From the NCBI RefSeq assembly GCF_019459225.1, contig NZ_JAIAZY010000017.1, forward strand, positions 21,063 to 85,062: DNA of 64,000 nt, written 5' to 3'. How positions within the stretch are numbered: position 1 is the first letter of the stretch; each line of letters begins with the position of its first letter. The notes under the pieces are model-generated. The model was not told the DNA's origin. It saw only the letters and a list, made by a program, of their open reading frames with translations, and did no database searches. This stretch comes from Bacillus sp. IITD106 (GTDB lineage: Bacteria > Bacillota > Bacilli > Bacillales > Bacillaceae_C). Position numbers and translations under genes: made by a program. Shown piece by piece: positions 17,250 to 27,135 of the stretch.

Positions 17250-18935
17250 ATGAAAAAACCTGCATGGCTTTTAATAAGCATGATGCTTGTACTTTCCATG
17301 TTCTTGGCTGCTTGTGGTGGCAACAATGCTGCTCCAAACGACAATAACAAGGGAAATGAAGGTGGTTCTAAAGGTGGAAACACAGAAGAACAAGCACCAG
17401 AAGATGATAAGCCAGTTGATGGCGGAGATTTAATTATTGGGTCAAGTGGTAAGCCTTCCATTTTTAACCCACTATATTCTAATGACAGTGTTAGCTCTGA
17501 CGTCGAAGCTCTTATTTTTGATAGCCTAATTGGTTCAGACTTAGAGTTCAATCCTACTACAGATGATGCTATGGCTGAAAAAGTAGAGGAATCAGAAGAC
17601 GGACTTACTTATACAGTTAAACTTCGTGAAGGAATTAAATTCCATGACGGAGAGCCTTTAACTGCTGATGATGTTGTATTCACATATAATATTCCATTGA
17701 GTGAAGATTATGATGGTATTCGTGGAGATTACTTTGAATCACTAGAAAGTGTAGAAAAAGTGGATGATCTTACAGTTAAATTCCATCTAAATAAAGTAGA
17801 TGTTCAGTTCCCAAGTGTTGGACTAAGCTTCGGGATTCTTCCAGAACATCTCCTTAAAGATGTTCCAATCAAAGATCTTGGTGAAAATGAATTTAACACT
17901 AAAAAACCGATTGGATCAGGTCCATTTAAGTTCGTTGAACATAAAGCAGGCGAATATGTAAAAGTGGAAGCATTTGATGACTATTATCAAGGTCGCCCAC
18001 ATTTGGATACTATTACAATGAAAATTGTTCCAGATCCAAACGCAATGTTAACTCAACTTCAAAACGGAGATATCGATTTCTGGTCTGGAGTACCTCAATC
18101 TGACGTTGAAACAGTTGAAAGTTTCGCAGATTCCATTGGAATCAAACTTGAGCATGGTCTTGCTCTTTCTTACACTTTCTTAGGTTATAACTTCCGTAAT
18201 GACCTATTTAAAGATAAAGAAGTTCGTCAAGCCATTACTCATGCAATTGATCGTCAACAAATTGTTGATGAAATCATGGACGGAAAAGGTCAAGTTGCCG
18301 ACGTTCCTGAAAGTCCATTAAGCTGGGCTTACAATCCTGACGTACCTAAATTCGAATACGATGTTGAAAAAGCAAAGAAAATGCTTGCTGACGCAGGTTG
18401 GAAACCAGGTGCAGATGGCATCCTTGAAAAAGATGGAAAACGTTTCTCATTTGAAGTAAAAACAAACCAAGGTAACAAAACACGTGAAGACATAGCGGTT
18501 CTTCTTCAAAATCAATTGAAAGAAGTTGGTATTGAAGTAAAACCAAAAATTATGGAATTTAGTGCTTTGATTAAAGACATCAATCCTCCAAATAGGAACT
18601 ATGAAGGACTTCTTCTTGGCTGGAGCTTAGCTACTGATCCAGATCCTAGTGGTATTTTCCATACGAAAAATGCCGAAAATGGAAACAATATGGGTGCATA
18701 CTCAAATCCTGAGTTAGATAAATTAATGGATCAACAGCTTCAAGAAAGAGACAAAGAAAAACGTAAAGAATTAATTGGAAAAATTCAAGCTGGAATTGCG
18801 GAAGATCAACCATATACCTTCCTTTACTACCCAGAAGAATATCGTGCTATGCCGGCTAACCTTGAAGGTTATGAGTTCCATGCTAAAAACTATATCTACC
18901 ATCCTCATAAATGGTGGTTAAAGCCAACTAAATAA
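17250..18935 (+). CDS. appA: Oligopeptide-binding lipoprotein AppA
   Basis: 561-residue family 5 solute-binding protein, anchored outside the membrane. The signal peptide ends with lipobox LAAC (Cys near residue 22), followed by an Asn/Gly-rich linker. The binding domain holds LTYTVKLREGIKFHDGEPLTADDV near residue 115, the family 5 signature, and AITHAIDRQQI near 330. It delivers peptides to AppB/AppC. GGGGGG lies before the ATG. In B. subtilis AppA is inactivated in the standard laboratory strain by a frameshift; this copy is intact. A stem-loop follows before appB. Confidence 0.93.
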   Translation: MKKPAWLLISMMLVLSMFLAACGGNNAAPNDNNKGNEGGSKGGNTEEQAPEDDKPVDGGDLIIGSSGKPSIFNPLYSNDSVSSDVEALIFDSLIGSDLEFNPTTDDAMAEKVEESEDGLTYTVKLREGIKFHDGEPLTADDVVFTYNIPLSEDYDGIRGDYFESLESVEKVDDLTVKFHLNKVDVQFPSVGLSFGILPEHLLKDVPIKDLGENEFNTKKPIGSGPFKFVEHKAGEYVKVEAFDDYYQGRPHLDTITMKIVPDPNAMLTQLQNGDIDFWSGVPQSDVETVESFADSIGIKLEHGLALSYTFLGYNFRNDLFKDKEVRQAITHAIDRQQIVDEIMDGKGQVADVPESPLSWAYNPDVPKFEYDVEKAKKMLADAGWKPGADGILEKDGKRFSFEVKTNQGNKTREDIAVLLQNQLKEVGIEVKPKIMEFSALIKDINPPNRNYEGLLLGWSLATDPDPSGIFHTKNAENGNNMGAYSNPELDKLMDQQLQERDKEKRKELIGKIQAGIAEDQPYTFLYYPEEYRAMPANLEGYEFHAKNYIYHPHKWWLKPTK

Positions 18936-18949
18936 GAAATCTTTATTTA

Positions 18950-18984
18950 AAAAAGGGGAAATGGATTGTCCGCTTCCCCTTTTT
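18950..18984 (+). terminator. Intercistronic stem-loop between appA and appB
   Basis: AAAAAGGGGAA pairs with TTCCCCTTTTT within the operon. It would reduce read-through or protect the appA message, so the binding protein is made in excess of the permeases (inference). Confidence 0.7.
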
Positions 18985-19074
18985 CCTTTGATTCTATTAA
19001 CTCGAAAACTAATATACTGATGCTTCTTAGCAGTATATATAAGATAGATGATTCCATTGGAAGGAGAATAGGCA

Positions 19075-20025
19075 ATGATTACCTATATTATTCGTCGAAC
19101 GCTGATGGCCATTCCGTTATTGCTCGGAATCTCAATTTTATCATTTGCCATTATTCAATTAGCACCGGGAGACCCTACAACATTAATGATGGATCCAAAT
19201 TTGAAACCTGAAGACCAATTAAAGTTTCGGGAAAAATACGGCTTAGACGATCCTATTCCTAAACAATACGTTATTTGGCTTGGTAAAATGGCCAAAGGCG
19301 ATTTCGGCACTTCTATTATTGAACGTGGGGTTCCCGTCAGCGACATGATTATGGCCCGTTTACCAAATACATTATTACTCATGGGTGTATCCACTATATT
19401 TGCACTCCTCGTTGCCATACCTCTGGGAATATATTCTTCCATGAGGCCATATACCATAGGAGATTATACTGTTACGGTCGGTACGTTTCTCGGTGTAGCT
19501 ACTCCAAATTTTTGGCTTGGCATAATGATGATTATCTTTTTTGGATTAATACTTAAATGGTTTCCAACCGGTGGGGTATCCACTCTTAACGCTCCATTCA
19601 GCATATGGGATAGAATTCACCATTTAATTATGCCCGCCTTTGTATTGGCTGTTTCTGATATGGCTGCTTTAACACGTTATACACGTTCTAGTATGCTCGA
19701 TGTTCTAAAACAAGATTACATTCGGACTGCTAAATCCAAAGGTTTTAAAGAAAGAAAAGTGGTTTTAAAGCACGGACTTCGAAACGGTTTAATCCCTATC
19801 ATTACCATTTTTGGCCTTATGATTCCATCTTTTATTAGTGGAGCAGCCATCACAGAAAATGTATTTAGTTGGCCGGGTCTTGGTCGTTTGTTTGTAGAAT
19901 CAGCATTTACCCGCGATTACCCCGTTATCATGGCTCTTACAATGATTTCTGCAGTTTTTGTTGTAATCGGAAATTTAGTAGCGGATATTCTTTATGCCAT
20001 CTTTGATCCGCGAATTGAGTATTAG
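19075..20025 (+). CDS. appB: Oligopeptide ABC transporter permease AppB
   Basis: 316-residue membrane permease with about six membrane segments, starting [24 protein letters not shown] as in the DppB/OppB family. The loop contacting the ATPase is near residue 220 ([24 protein letters not shown]), with EAA-like spacing, and the end [14 protein letters not shown] is typical. AAGGAGAATAGGCA precedes the ATG. It forms a channel with AppC for peptides delivered by AppA. Confidence 0.94.
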   Translation: MITYIIRRTLMAIPLLLGISILSFAIIQLAPGDPTTLMMDPNLKPEDQLKFREKYGLDDPIPKQYVIWLGKMAKGDFGTSIIERGVPVSDMIMARLPNTLLLMGVSTIFALLVAIPLGIYSSMRPYTIGDYTVTVGTFLGVATPNFWLGIMMIIFFGLILKWFPTGGVSTLNAPFSIWDRIHHLIMPAFVLAVSDMAALTRYTRSSMLDVLKQDYIRTAKSKGFKERKVVLKHGLRNGLIPIITIFGLMIPSFISGAAITENVFSWPGLGRLFVESAFTRDYPVIMALTMISAVFVVIGNLVADILYAIFDPRIEY

Positions 20026-20038
20026 GGAGGGATTTAAT

Positions 20039-20938
20039 ATGTCAACAAATTCTACTGTAGATGAACTCGAATTAAATCCCGTACCACAAAAGCCTGACAC
20101 GTTAACAAGAATATTTTTTCGTAAGTTTTTCAAAAATAAGCTGGCGGTAATCGGCGCAATTATTTTAATAATTATTATACTGATGGCGGTTTTTGCTAAT
20201 TGGATTGCTCCACATGATCATGAATTAGTTAAAATGGGTGATAAGCTAAAAGCTCCCGGTAAAGAGTATTGGCTTGGTACGGATCGCTTCGGACGTGACA
20301 TCTTTTCTCGTCTCCTTTTCGGAGGGAGAATTTCCTTGCTGGTCGCTTTTGGTTCAGTTGCTGGTGCCTTGGTTATTGGAACAACAATTGGTGCGCTTGC
20401 CGGCTATTATGGCGGTATAATTGATGCTATTCTTATGAGATTTGTCGATATCGTTATTTCGATTCCAAATTTATTTTTACTCATAACAATCGTTACGATT
20501 TTCGAGCCTGGTTGGGATAAGTTGATTATCGTTTTTGCTTTAACTTCATGGACTAGCACTGCGAGATTAGTTCGTGGGGAATTTTTATCATTAAGGACCC
20601 GAGAATTTGTCCTTGCTTCCAGGACGATAGGTACGAGAGCATCAAAAATTATTTTTGCCCACATTTTACCAAATGCTTTGGGACCGATTATCGTAGCAGC
20701 GACTCTATTAGTCGGTGGAGTTATTCTTTCTGAAGCAGCTTTGAGCTATCTTGGATTAGGGATTCAACCTCCCACTCCAAGCTGGGGCAACATGCTTCAA
20801 GATGCACAAAACTATACCGTACTATTAAAAGCACCCTGGTATCCATTCTTTCCTGGTGTACTCATATTAATTACCGTTTTATGTTTTAATTTCGTTGGTG
20901 ACGGGTTACGTGATGCCTTAGATCCTAAAGGTGATTGA
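20039..20938 (+). CDS. appC: Oligopeptide ABC transporter permease AppC
   Basis: 299-residue permease with six predicted membrane segments. [23 protein letters not shown] near residue 82 is the DppC/OppC hallmark, the ATPase-contact loop is [26 protein letters not shown] near 195, and [12 protein letters not shown] closes the protein. The start at 20039 follows GGGAGGG; the frame stays open upstream into appB but without a ribosome binding site. It is last in the operon and followed by a strong terminator. Confidence 0.94.
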   Translation: MSTNSTVDELELNPVPQKPDTLTRIFFRKFFKNKLAVIGAIILIIIILMAVFANWIAPHDHELVKMGDKLKAPGKEYWLGTDRFGRDIFSRLLFGGRISLLVAFGSVAGALVIGTTIGALAGYYGGIIDAILMRFVDIVISIPNLFLLITIVTIFEPGWDKLIIVFALTSWTSTARLVRGEFLSLRTREFVLASRTIGTRASKIIFAHILPNALGPIIVAATLLVGGVILSEAALSYLGLGIQPPTPSWGNMLQDAQNYTVLLKAPWYPFFPGVLILITVLCFNFVGDGLRDALDPKGD

Positions 20939-20943
20939 TTTTT

Positions 20944-20980
20944 AAAAAGCCCTATTGGAATGATTCCAATAGGGCTTTTT
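20944..20980. terminator. Bidirectional terminator between appC and yfiC
   Basis: AAAAAGCCCTATTGGAA pairs with TTCCAATAGGGCTTTTT around a three-base loop, between convergent genes. Confidence 0.92.
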
Positions 20981-20984
20981 GTTT

Positions 20985-22829
20985 TTATCCAGCACTTGCC
21001 TCTGAAAATTGACTCCTATATAAATCCGCATAAAATCCATTCTGGCTTAGCAATTCTTCATGCGAGCCTTTCTCAATAATATCTCCTTCATTCATGACTA
21101 AAATAATGTCGGCATCGCGAATCGTAGAAAGTCTGTGAGCAATGACAAAGCTCGTTCGTCCAATCATAAGTTCGTTCATCGCAAGTTGAATATTCATTTC
21201 TGTTCTCGTATCGACACTACTTGTCGCTTCATCTAAGATAAGAATTTTAGGGTTCGCTAAAATGGCTCTAGCAATCGTTATTAATTGACGCTGCCCTTGA
21301 GATATATTGGAAGCATCCTCTGTTAGAACCGTATTATACCCATCTGGCAATGTTCGAATAAAATCGTCTGCATAAGCGCTTTTTGCTGCTTGGATAATCT
21401 CTTCATCCGTTGCTTTCTCACGTCCATACGCAATATTGTCGCGGATCGTGCCATTGAAAAGCCATGTGTCCTGCAACACCATTGCAAACAACGACCTTAC
21501 TTGTTCTCGTGTCAATTCTCGAAGACTAATATGATCAATCATTATATTACCGTTATCAATCTCGTAAAATTTCATGAGCAAATTGATGATTGTCGTTTTT
21601 CCGGCTCCAGTAGGTCCGACAATAGCGATTGTTTGCCCAGATTTTACGTCTAAAGACAAATCCTTAATGACTGGCTTTTCTTTGTCATATCCAAATCGAA
21701 CATGATTAAAGGATATTTTTCCTTCTAGTTGATCCAAGTTAACTGCTGCAGGTTCTTCTACCCTCTCTTCTTCCTCATCCAACAATGCAAACACCCTCTC
21801 TGCTGAAGCAAGAGCTGTTTGAATCATATTGGCAATTCCAGCAGCCTGAGCCATCGGCTGTGATAATTGCTGTGTATACTGAATAAATGCTTGAACATCC
21901 CCTAAAAAGATGCTTCTATTTAAGACGAGAATACCTCCAGCAATACTGACAAACACATACCCGATATTTCCAACAAACGTCATTAACGGCATCATGATTC
22001 CACTAATAAACTGTGCTTTCCATCCAGACTCGTATAATCTTTCATTCATTTCGTCAAATTTTTCAATCGATGCTTTTTCTTTGCCAAATGCCTTTACAAC
22101 TTGATGGCCCGAAAACATTTCTTCTATATGGCCATTGACATTACCTAGTTCCTTTTGCTGATTCACAAAATGCTTTTGTGAGAAAGAAGCGATAAAGCGG
22201 ATCGCAAACGCACTTAATGGTAAGGTCACAAGCGCTACCAACGTTAGTAAAGGACTAATGACAAGCATCATGACAATTGTTCCGATAATCATGATTGCCG
22301 ATGTAATTAATTGTGATACTGCTTGTTGAATAGAGTTATTGATATTATCGATATCATTGATAACTCGGCTGAGTACGTCCCCATGTGGATGCTGATCGTA
22401 ATAACGCAAAGGGAGCTTCGTCAACTTCTCATTCACAGCTTGGCGAAGTTCAGCAGTTGTCTTCTGTGAAACACCCGCCATAATGTATTGCTGCAAATAG
22501 GCAAATAGAGCAGATAATGCGTATAGTCCAATTAAAATTAATAGTAACCAGCTTAAAAACGGAAAATCGATTCCAATACCTTTTGTAATACTCTCAAATA
22601 TAGACGTTGTTGCATTTCCGAGTAATTTTGGGCTTATGACATTAAATAGTGTAGAAAATATAGCTGTAATCGCCACTAATAATAATTGATATTTCCTAGG
22701 TTTTAAGTACCCTACTAGGCGCTTTAACGTCTTTTTAAATTCCTTTGGTTTTTCACCGGGCATCATATGCGGTGGACCACCACCATGTCTTTTAGGAGGT
22801 GACATTCTTCTTTGATTATGGTTGCTCAT
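20985..22829 (-). CDS. yfiC: ABC exporter half, YfiC-like
   Basis: 614-residue fused exporter half: six membrane helices in about residues 45-320, then a nucleotide-binding domain with Walker A GPTGAGKT near 400, signature NISQGQRQL near 500 and Walker B ILILDEATSSVDTRT near 525. The Pro/Gly/His-rich N-terminus before the first helix is typical of YfiC. Its signature and catalytic Glu are canonical. It pairs with the gene just upstream (4-bp overlap) to form a heterodimer. Such exporters usually expel drugs or other lipophilic compounds; the substrate here is unknown. Confidence 0.88.
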   Translation of the reverse strand: MSNHNQRRMSPPKRHGGGPPHMMPGEKPKEFKKTLKRLVGYLKPRKYQLLLVAITAIFSTLFNVISPKLLGNATTSIFESITKGIGIDFPFLSWLLLILIGLYALSALFAYLQQYIMAGVSQKTTAELRQAVNEKLTKLPLRYYDQHPHGDVLSRVINDIDNINNSIQQAVSQLITSAIMIIGTIVMMLVISPLLTLVALVTLPLSAFAIRFIASFSQKHFVNQQKELGNVNGHIEEMFSGHQVVKAFGKEKASIEKFDEMNERLYESGWKAQFISGIMMPLMTFVGNIGYVFVSIAGGILVLNRSIFLGDVQAFIQYTQQLSQPMAQAAGIANMIQTALASAERVFALLDEEEERVEEPAAVNLDQLEGKISFNHVRFGYDKEKPVIKDLSLDVKSGQTIAIVGPTGAGKTTIINLLMKFYEIDNGNIMIDHISLRELTREQVRSLFAMVLQDTWLFNGTIRDNIAYGREKATDEEIIQAAKSAYADDFIRTLPDGYNTVLTEDASNISQGQRQLITIARAILANPKILILDEATSSVDTRTEMNIQLAMNELMIGRTSFVIAHRLSTIRDADIILVMNEGDIIEKGSHEELLSQNGFYADLYRSQFSEASAG

Positions 22830-24544
22830 GCGCCCTCCTCCTCTGTACGTTGGGATGAAACAATTTCTTGATAGATTTTATTATCTGCAAGTAATTCACG
22901 ATGTGTTCCGATTCCTGCTATCTTGCCTTCATTTAAGACAATAATTTGATCGGCGTTAATAACTGTACTGACACGTTGCGCAACTAAAATAATCGTTGCA
23001 TCCTCCGTGACCTTCTTTAAAGCCGCTCTTAATTTTGCATCTGTCTTATAATCCAAAGCAGAAAAGCTGTCATCAAATAGATAAATTTCCGGCTTTCTAA
23101 TAATGGCTCTCGCTATAGAAAGACGTTGTTTTTGTCCCCCTGATAAATTTGCTCCAGCCTGTTCAATATTTGCTTGAATGCCCTCTTCTTTTTCCATGAC
23201 AAAATCGATGGCCTGAGCAGTTTTAAGAGCATCTATAATCTCTTCTTCGTTCGCATCTTCTTTTCCATATTGAAGATTATCCGTAATGGTCCCACTAAAT
23301 AATGAAGCTTGCTGTGGAACATAACCTATTTTGTTTCTAAGCTCTTGCTGCGTCATTTCTTTTACATTTATCCCATCAATCAATACAGCCCCGTCTTCGA
23401 CATCGTAAAAACGGGCAATTAATTTGATGAGAGTAGACTTTCCTGATCCAGTACTACCTATAATGGCCGTAGTTTCTCCTGGTTGTGCCTTAAACGTTAT
23501 ATTTTCAAGTACTGGTTTTTCAGCACCTTCGTAACGAAAAGTAACATTTTTGAATTCAACATACCCTCTCAATTTCGCTATTTCCTTTGGTTTTTCTGGA
23601 TCAACTATTTCCGCTTCCATATTTAATACTTCGTTAATCCTTTTAACTGATGCTTGGGCGCGAGGAATCATAATAAATCCCATCGATAGCATGATTAAAG
23701 AAATTAATATCATCATCGCATATTGTAAAAAAGCCATTAAATTTCCGACTTGCAATAAGCCATTATCTATACGGATAGCGCCAAACCAAACGATGGCAAT
23801 GCTCGTAAAGTTCATGACAATCATCATGACTGGAAAGATAAGTGCCATTAGCTTATTGACTTTAATACCTGTATCCCGGAAGTCTTCATTAGCTGTATTA
23901 AAACGATTTTTTTCAAAATTTACTTTATTAAAAGCACGAACGACACGTATTCCAGTTAGATTCTCCCGGACGATAAGATTTAGACGATCCGTCTTTTTTT
24001 GTAAAGACACAAACAATGGGATTGCTTTTCTTGAAATAACAAAGATAAGTAATGCCAGAATCGGCAAGGCAGCCAAAAAGATGAGTGATAAGCCTGGATC
24101 TCTCGTGACTGCAAGAATGATACCACCAACCAGCATTAATGGTGCACGGGTCATCATACGCAAAACCATATTCAAAACATCCTGCACTTGCTTAATATCA
24201 TTCGTCGTTCTTGTGATTAATGAAGCTGTTCCGATCTTTTCAAATGCTTGTAAAGAAAAGCTCTCGACATGTACAAATAAGCTCCTTCTTACATCTTTAC
24301 CAAACCCAAGTGCCACTCGAGAGGCAAAAAAAGATACTCCTACTGTAAGAAAAACAGCAGCTAATGCACAGAGAATCATATAAATTCCGGTTTTTATTAT
24401 GTACGAGATGTCACCGTTTACAATACCAATATCAACAACATTCGCCATCAACGTAGGCAATAATAACTCTAGTAAAATTGCACCAAGCGTCAATATGATA
24501 ACAGCACATATTTGCCACGTATAAGGCTTTAATGTCTTTAGCAT
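22826..24544 (-). CDS. yfiB: ABC exporter half, YfiB-like
   Basis: About 572 residues: membrane domain of six helices, then a nucleotide-binding domain with Walker A GSTGSGKS near 365, signature NLSGGQKQRLSIARAI near 470 and Walker B IYLFDDSFSALDYKT. The residue after Walker B Asp is Asp rather than the catalytic Glu, the degenerate ATP site expected in one half of heterodimeric exporters. The ATG at 24544 lies well spaced after AAGGAA; a GTG at 24556 abuts the site and is less likely. A perfect inverted repeat at 24568 just upstream suggests a dedicated repressor. Confidence 0.87.
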   Translation of the reverse strand: MLKTLKPYTWQICAVIILTLGAILLELLLPTLMANVVDIGIVNGDISYIIKTGIYMILCALAAVFLTVGVSFFASRVALGFGKDVRRSLFVHVESFSLQAFEKIGTASLITRTTNDIKQVQDVLNMVLRMMTRAPLMLVGGIILAVTRDPGLSLIFLAALPILALLIFVISRKAIPLFVSLQKKTDRLNLIVRENLTGIRVVRAFNKVNFEKNRFNTANEDFRDTGIKVNKLMALIFPVMMIVMNFTSIAIVWFGAIRIDNGLLQVGNLMAFLQYAMMILISLIMLSMGFIMIPRAQASVKRINEVLNMEAEIVDPEKPKEIAKLRGYVEFKNVTFRYEGAEKPVLENITFKAQPGETTAIIGSTGSGKSTLIKLIARFYDVEDGAVLIDGINVKEMTQQELRNKIGYVPQQASLFSGTITDNLQYGKEDANEEEIIDALKTAQAIDFVMEKEEGIQANIEQAGANLSGGQKQRLSIARAIIRKPEIYLFDDSFSALDYKTDAKLRAALKKVTEDATIILVAQRVSTVINADQIIVLNEGKIAGIGTHRELLADNKIYQEIVSSQRTEEEGA

Positions 24545-24567
24545 GTTATAAATCACTTCCTTAAAAC

Positions 24568-24585
24568 TAGGATAATTCTATCCTA
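24568..24585. promoter_or_regulatory. Inverted repeat, candidate operator of the yfiBC exporter
   Basis: TAGGATA-ATTC-TATCCTA has perfect 7-bp arms 24 bp before the exporter start. The size and position fit a MarR- or TetR-type repressor site; the regulator is not in the window. Confidence 0.6.
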
Positions 24586-24626
24586 TTGGTTAACCATCTG
24601 CGAGTCAATCATTAAATTAAAGCATT

Positions 24627-24663
24627 AAAAAATGGACTCTCTAATCATGAGAATCCATTTTTT
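24627..24663 (-). terminator. Terminator of the CarD-like gene
   Basis: AAAAATGGA-CTCTC pairs with GAGA-TCCATTTTT. It ends transcription of the next gene before the yfiBC promoter region. Confidence 0.8.
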
Positions 24664-24666
24664 ATC

Positions 24667-25134
24667 CTAAATAACCAACATATTTGCAGCTTGTGTCTCG
24701 CTAATGTCTTTAATGATGCTTATTTCACTAATTAGTATTTTTGATGCATCATTTAGCATTTGTTTTTCACTTGAGTTAAGCACCTTATCTTTTTGGAGAT
24801 GTAAAAGATCCCGGACAACCTCGGCACTATCGATCATATCTCCGGTTTTTAACTTATCCATATTTTGTTTGTATCTTTCCTTCCACGGAAGACCGCTGCT
24901 CAGTTCTTCGTTATGGAAATTAAAAAGAATGTTTTTCACCGTTTTCTTATCAACCACTAATCTTAAACCTGCCGTTTCGATTGATTGCTTAGGTATCATA
25001 ACATTCATATTACTGATGGGAATAGATATGACATAATAATTTCGTCGTTCCCCGAGTATTTCTTTTTCTTCAATGGCTTTGATGACACCTGCTCCATGCA
25101 TAGGATAAAAAACTTTATCGCCAATTTGAAACAA
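24667..25134 (-). CDS. ydeB: CarD/CdnL-like transcription factor YdeB
   Basis: 155 residues. The first 65 form the CarD/TRCF RNA-polymerase-interacting fold (FQIGDKVFYPMHGAGVIKAIEEKEI), and the rest is the helical CdnL-type domain with LPWKERYKQNMDKL and DLLHLQKDKVLNSSEKQML. CarD-family proteins bind the polymerase beta subunit at promoters and affect open-complex stability and rRNA transcription. The start is TTG, preceded by AGGAGTGATGAA. It is monocistronic. Confidence 0.9.
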   Translation of the reverse strand: MFQIGDKVFYPMHGAGVIKAIEEKEILGERRNYYVISIPISNMNVMIPKQSIETAGLRLVVDKKTVKNILFNFHNEELSSGLPWKERYKQNMDKLKTGDMIDSAEVVRDLLHLQKDKVLNSSEKQMLNDASKILISEISIIKDISETQAANMLVI

Positions 25135-25277
25135 TTCATCACTCCTAAATTTTCTATATATTTAGGATATCACTCTATCTTAAATTAGTCAAATATATAA
25201 ATATAACATCCATTATTGTGTTCAGTCAATATATTTTTGATGACTTTTTAAAATTTTTCATAAAAAAATCATAAGAA

Positions 25278-25306
25278 GAGAACCTTGGTATTGCACCAAG
25301 ATTCTC
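25278..25306 (-). terminator. Terminator of the melibiose-type ABC operon
   Basis: GAGAA-C-CTTGGT pairs with ACCAAG-A-TTCTC, then a T-rich tract on the minus strand, right after the last permease. Confidence 0.8.
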
Positions 25307-25315
25307 TAGAAAAAA

Positions 25316-26197
25316 CTATCCTTTTATACCAGTCAACGCTACCCCTTCGATGATTTGTTTCTGCGCAATGATGTAAATGATTAAGACAGGGATAATGGAA
25401 ATCGTTGAACCAGCCATCATTAATGCCCAGTCTGTTACATATAGCCCTTTAAAATAGTTTAATAATAAAGGAACTGTGTACAGTTCTGGTGTTGTTAAAT
25501 AAATCAATGGTTCCAAGAAGTTATTCCAGGATCCCATAAAAATGAAAATTCCAACGGCAGCTAAGGCCGGTCTGACTAATGGAAGAATAACACTCCAATA
25601 AATTCTGATCGGACTCGCCCCATCCATCACTGCCGCTTCTTCCAATTCATTCGGAATTCCCATGATAAATTGTCTCAATAGAAATACAGCAAATGCGTTA
25701 AATAATGCTCCTGGCACAATTAGTGGTAAATGAGTATCGAGCCAGCCGATTGAATCCATAATCATAAATGTAGGAATCATTGTAACTTGCTTCGGAATCA
25801 TCATCGTTGCCAAAAAGAAAATGAAAAGTAAATTTGATCCCTTGAAGCGGATTTTTGCAAATGCATATGCAGCCATGGATCCAGTAAATAATTGGAAACC
25901 TACTACTAAAATAGTAATATAAAAACTATTCCAATAGGCCAGTCCAAATGGCATTGCCTGTAATGATGCAGGGTAATTCGACCATACGAACGGCTTCGGG
26001 ATGAACTCTGGAGGAACAATGAAAATTTGTGATATATCTTTTAACGAGCTGCTAATTGTCCACAAAAAAGGAAAAACCATAATAGCGGAAGCAATGATTA
26101 AACCTACATGGGCAAGAAGAGTGGAAAACTTAAATTTATATTTCTTTTTCTGAACGGTCACTGGACGTTTATTCATTTCAACTGTACTAGCCTTCAT
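25316..26197 (-). CDS. Sugar ABC transporter permease, MalG/MelC-like
   Basis: 293-residue inner-membrane permease with six hydrophobic segments, of the CUT1 group. The EAA loop reads EELEEAAVMDGASPIRIYWSVILPLVRPAL near residue 185, and the protein ends in the family GIKG tail. The start overlaps the preceding permease by 11 bp and is preceded by AAAGGTGGG. With the partner permease and a binding lipoprotein it imports a sugar, probably an alpha-galactoside given melA nearby. No ATPase gene is present, so a shared MsmX-type ATPase is expected. Confidence 0.88.
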   Translation of the reverse strand: MKASTVEMNKRPVTVQKKKYKFKFSTLLAHVGLIIASAIMVFPFLWTISSSLKDISQIFIVPPEFIPKPFVWSNYPASLQAMPFGLAYWNSFYITILVVGFQLFTGSMAAYAFAKIRFKGSNLLFIFFLATMMIPKQVTMIPTFMIMDSIGWLDTHLPLIVPGALFNAFAVFLLRQFIMGIPNELEEAAVMDGASPIRIYWSVILPLVRPALAAVGIFIFMGSWNNFLEPLIYLTTPELYTVPLLLNYFKGLYVTDWALMMAGSTISIIPVLIIYIIAQKQIIEGVALTGIKG

Positions 26198-27056
26198 AAT
26201 GAACCCACCTTTTTGAAACCTTAAATTGAATGAGTGTAAAGATTAAGATGATGACAAATAATATCATTGCCACCGCAGAACTTTCTCCCCATTTAAAATT
26301 TTTAAAGCCGGTTTCATATACGTGATATACAAGTGTGTAGCTCGCTTTTGCCGGCCCCCCACTTGTCATAACAAAGGCTTGGTCGAAAACTTGAAAAGAT
26401 CCAATTATGGACATAATTGAAACGAAAAAGGTAGTTGGTGAAATAAGCGGTAACGTAATATGTTTAAACTTTTGAAACTTAGAGGCGCCATCAATTTCTG
26501 CTGCTTCATAGTAGCTATTTGAAACCCCTTGCAGTCCCGCAAGAAAAATAACCATATTATACCCAACCTGCCACCAAATACTTAGCATTGCGATTGAAAT
26601 CATGACTACTCTCGTATCTGTCAGCCATTGTGGCCCTTCAATTCCAATATAACCGAGAAATTGATTTAAAATTCCAAAGTCACCATTTAATATCCACATC
26701 CAAATGACACCAATTGATACGGAACTTGTGACAACTGGCATAAAGAAGAAAACCCGATACAATTCCTTACCTTTAATTCTATTTAAAGCAAGAGCAAGTA
26801 GGAGTGATAATGCTACACCAACTGGAACCGTAAGGATTGTATATAGTGTTGTATTCCATAAAGCTTTCCAAAACACTGGATTTTGAAACTGTCCAATAAA
26901 ATTACCTAATCCTACAAATGTTTTAGCTCCAAATCCATCCCATTTCATAAAACTTAAAACAAGTGCAAAGCCAAGCGGAATAACAGAAAATGCAAGAAGA
27001 CCTATTAATTGCGGCGTTAAAAAGAAATAACCCCAAAAATTATTATGCTTCCTCAT
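26187..27056 (-). CDS. Sugar ABC transporter permease, MalF/MelD-like
   Basis: 289-residue CUT1 permease with six hydrophobic segments and the EAA loop SNSYYEAAEIDGASKFQKFKHITLPLISP near residue 180. It forms the channel with the downstream permease. GAGAGGGTGAG precedes the ATG. An intercistronic hairpin separates it from the upstream binding-protein gene. Order binding protein, MalF-type, MalG-type matches the B. subtilis mel (msmE-amyD-amyC) locus. Confidence 0.88.
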   Translation of the reverse strand: MRKHNNFWGYFFLTPQLIGLLAFSVIPLGFALVLSFMKWDGFGAKTFVGLGNFIGQFQNPVFWKALWNTTLYTILTVPVGVALSLLLALALNRIKGKELYRVFFFMPVVTSSVSIGVIWMWILNGDFGILNQFLGYIGIEGPQWLTDTRVVMISIAMLSIWWQVGYNMVIFLAGLQGVSNSYYEAAEIDGASKFQKFKHITLPLISPTTFFVSIMSIIGSFQVFDQAFVMTSGGPAKASYTLVYHVYETGFKNFKWGESSAVAMILFVIILIFTLIQFKVSKRWVHYEG

Positions 27057-27076
27057 GAACTCACCCTCTCAAACTA

Positions 27077-27110
27077 TTGAAAGAAAGGGTAATTTCCCCC
27101 TTTCTTTCAA
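27077..27110 (-). terminator. Intercistronic hairpin after the sugar-binding gene
   Basis: TTGAAAGAAAGGG pairs perfectly with CCCTTTCTTTCAA (13 bp, 8-nt loop) between the binding-protein and first permease genes. There is no long T-run, so it is more likely a message stabiliser or attenuator than a full stop. Confidence 0.7.
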
Positions 27111-27135
27111 TTCATTATCTTGATGTTTATAACTT

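Noticed and set aside
23550..24383. Plus-strand 277-codon frame opposite yfiB
   Set aside because: Shadow of the exporter gene in another frame; no family signature or ribosome binding site.
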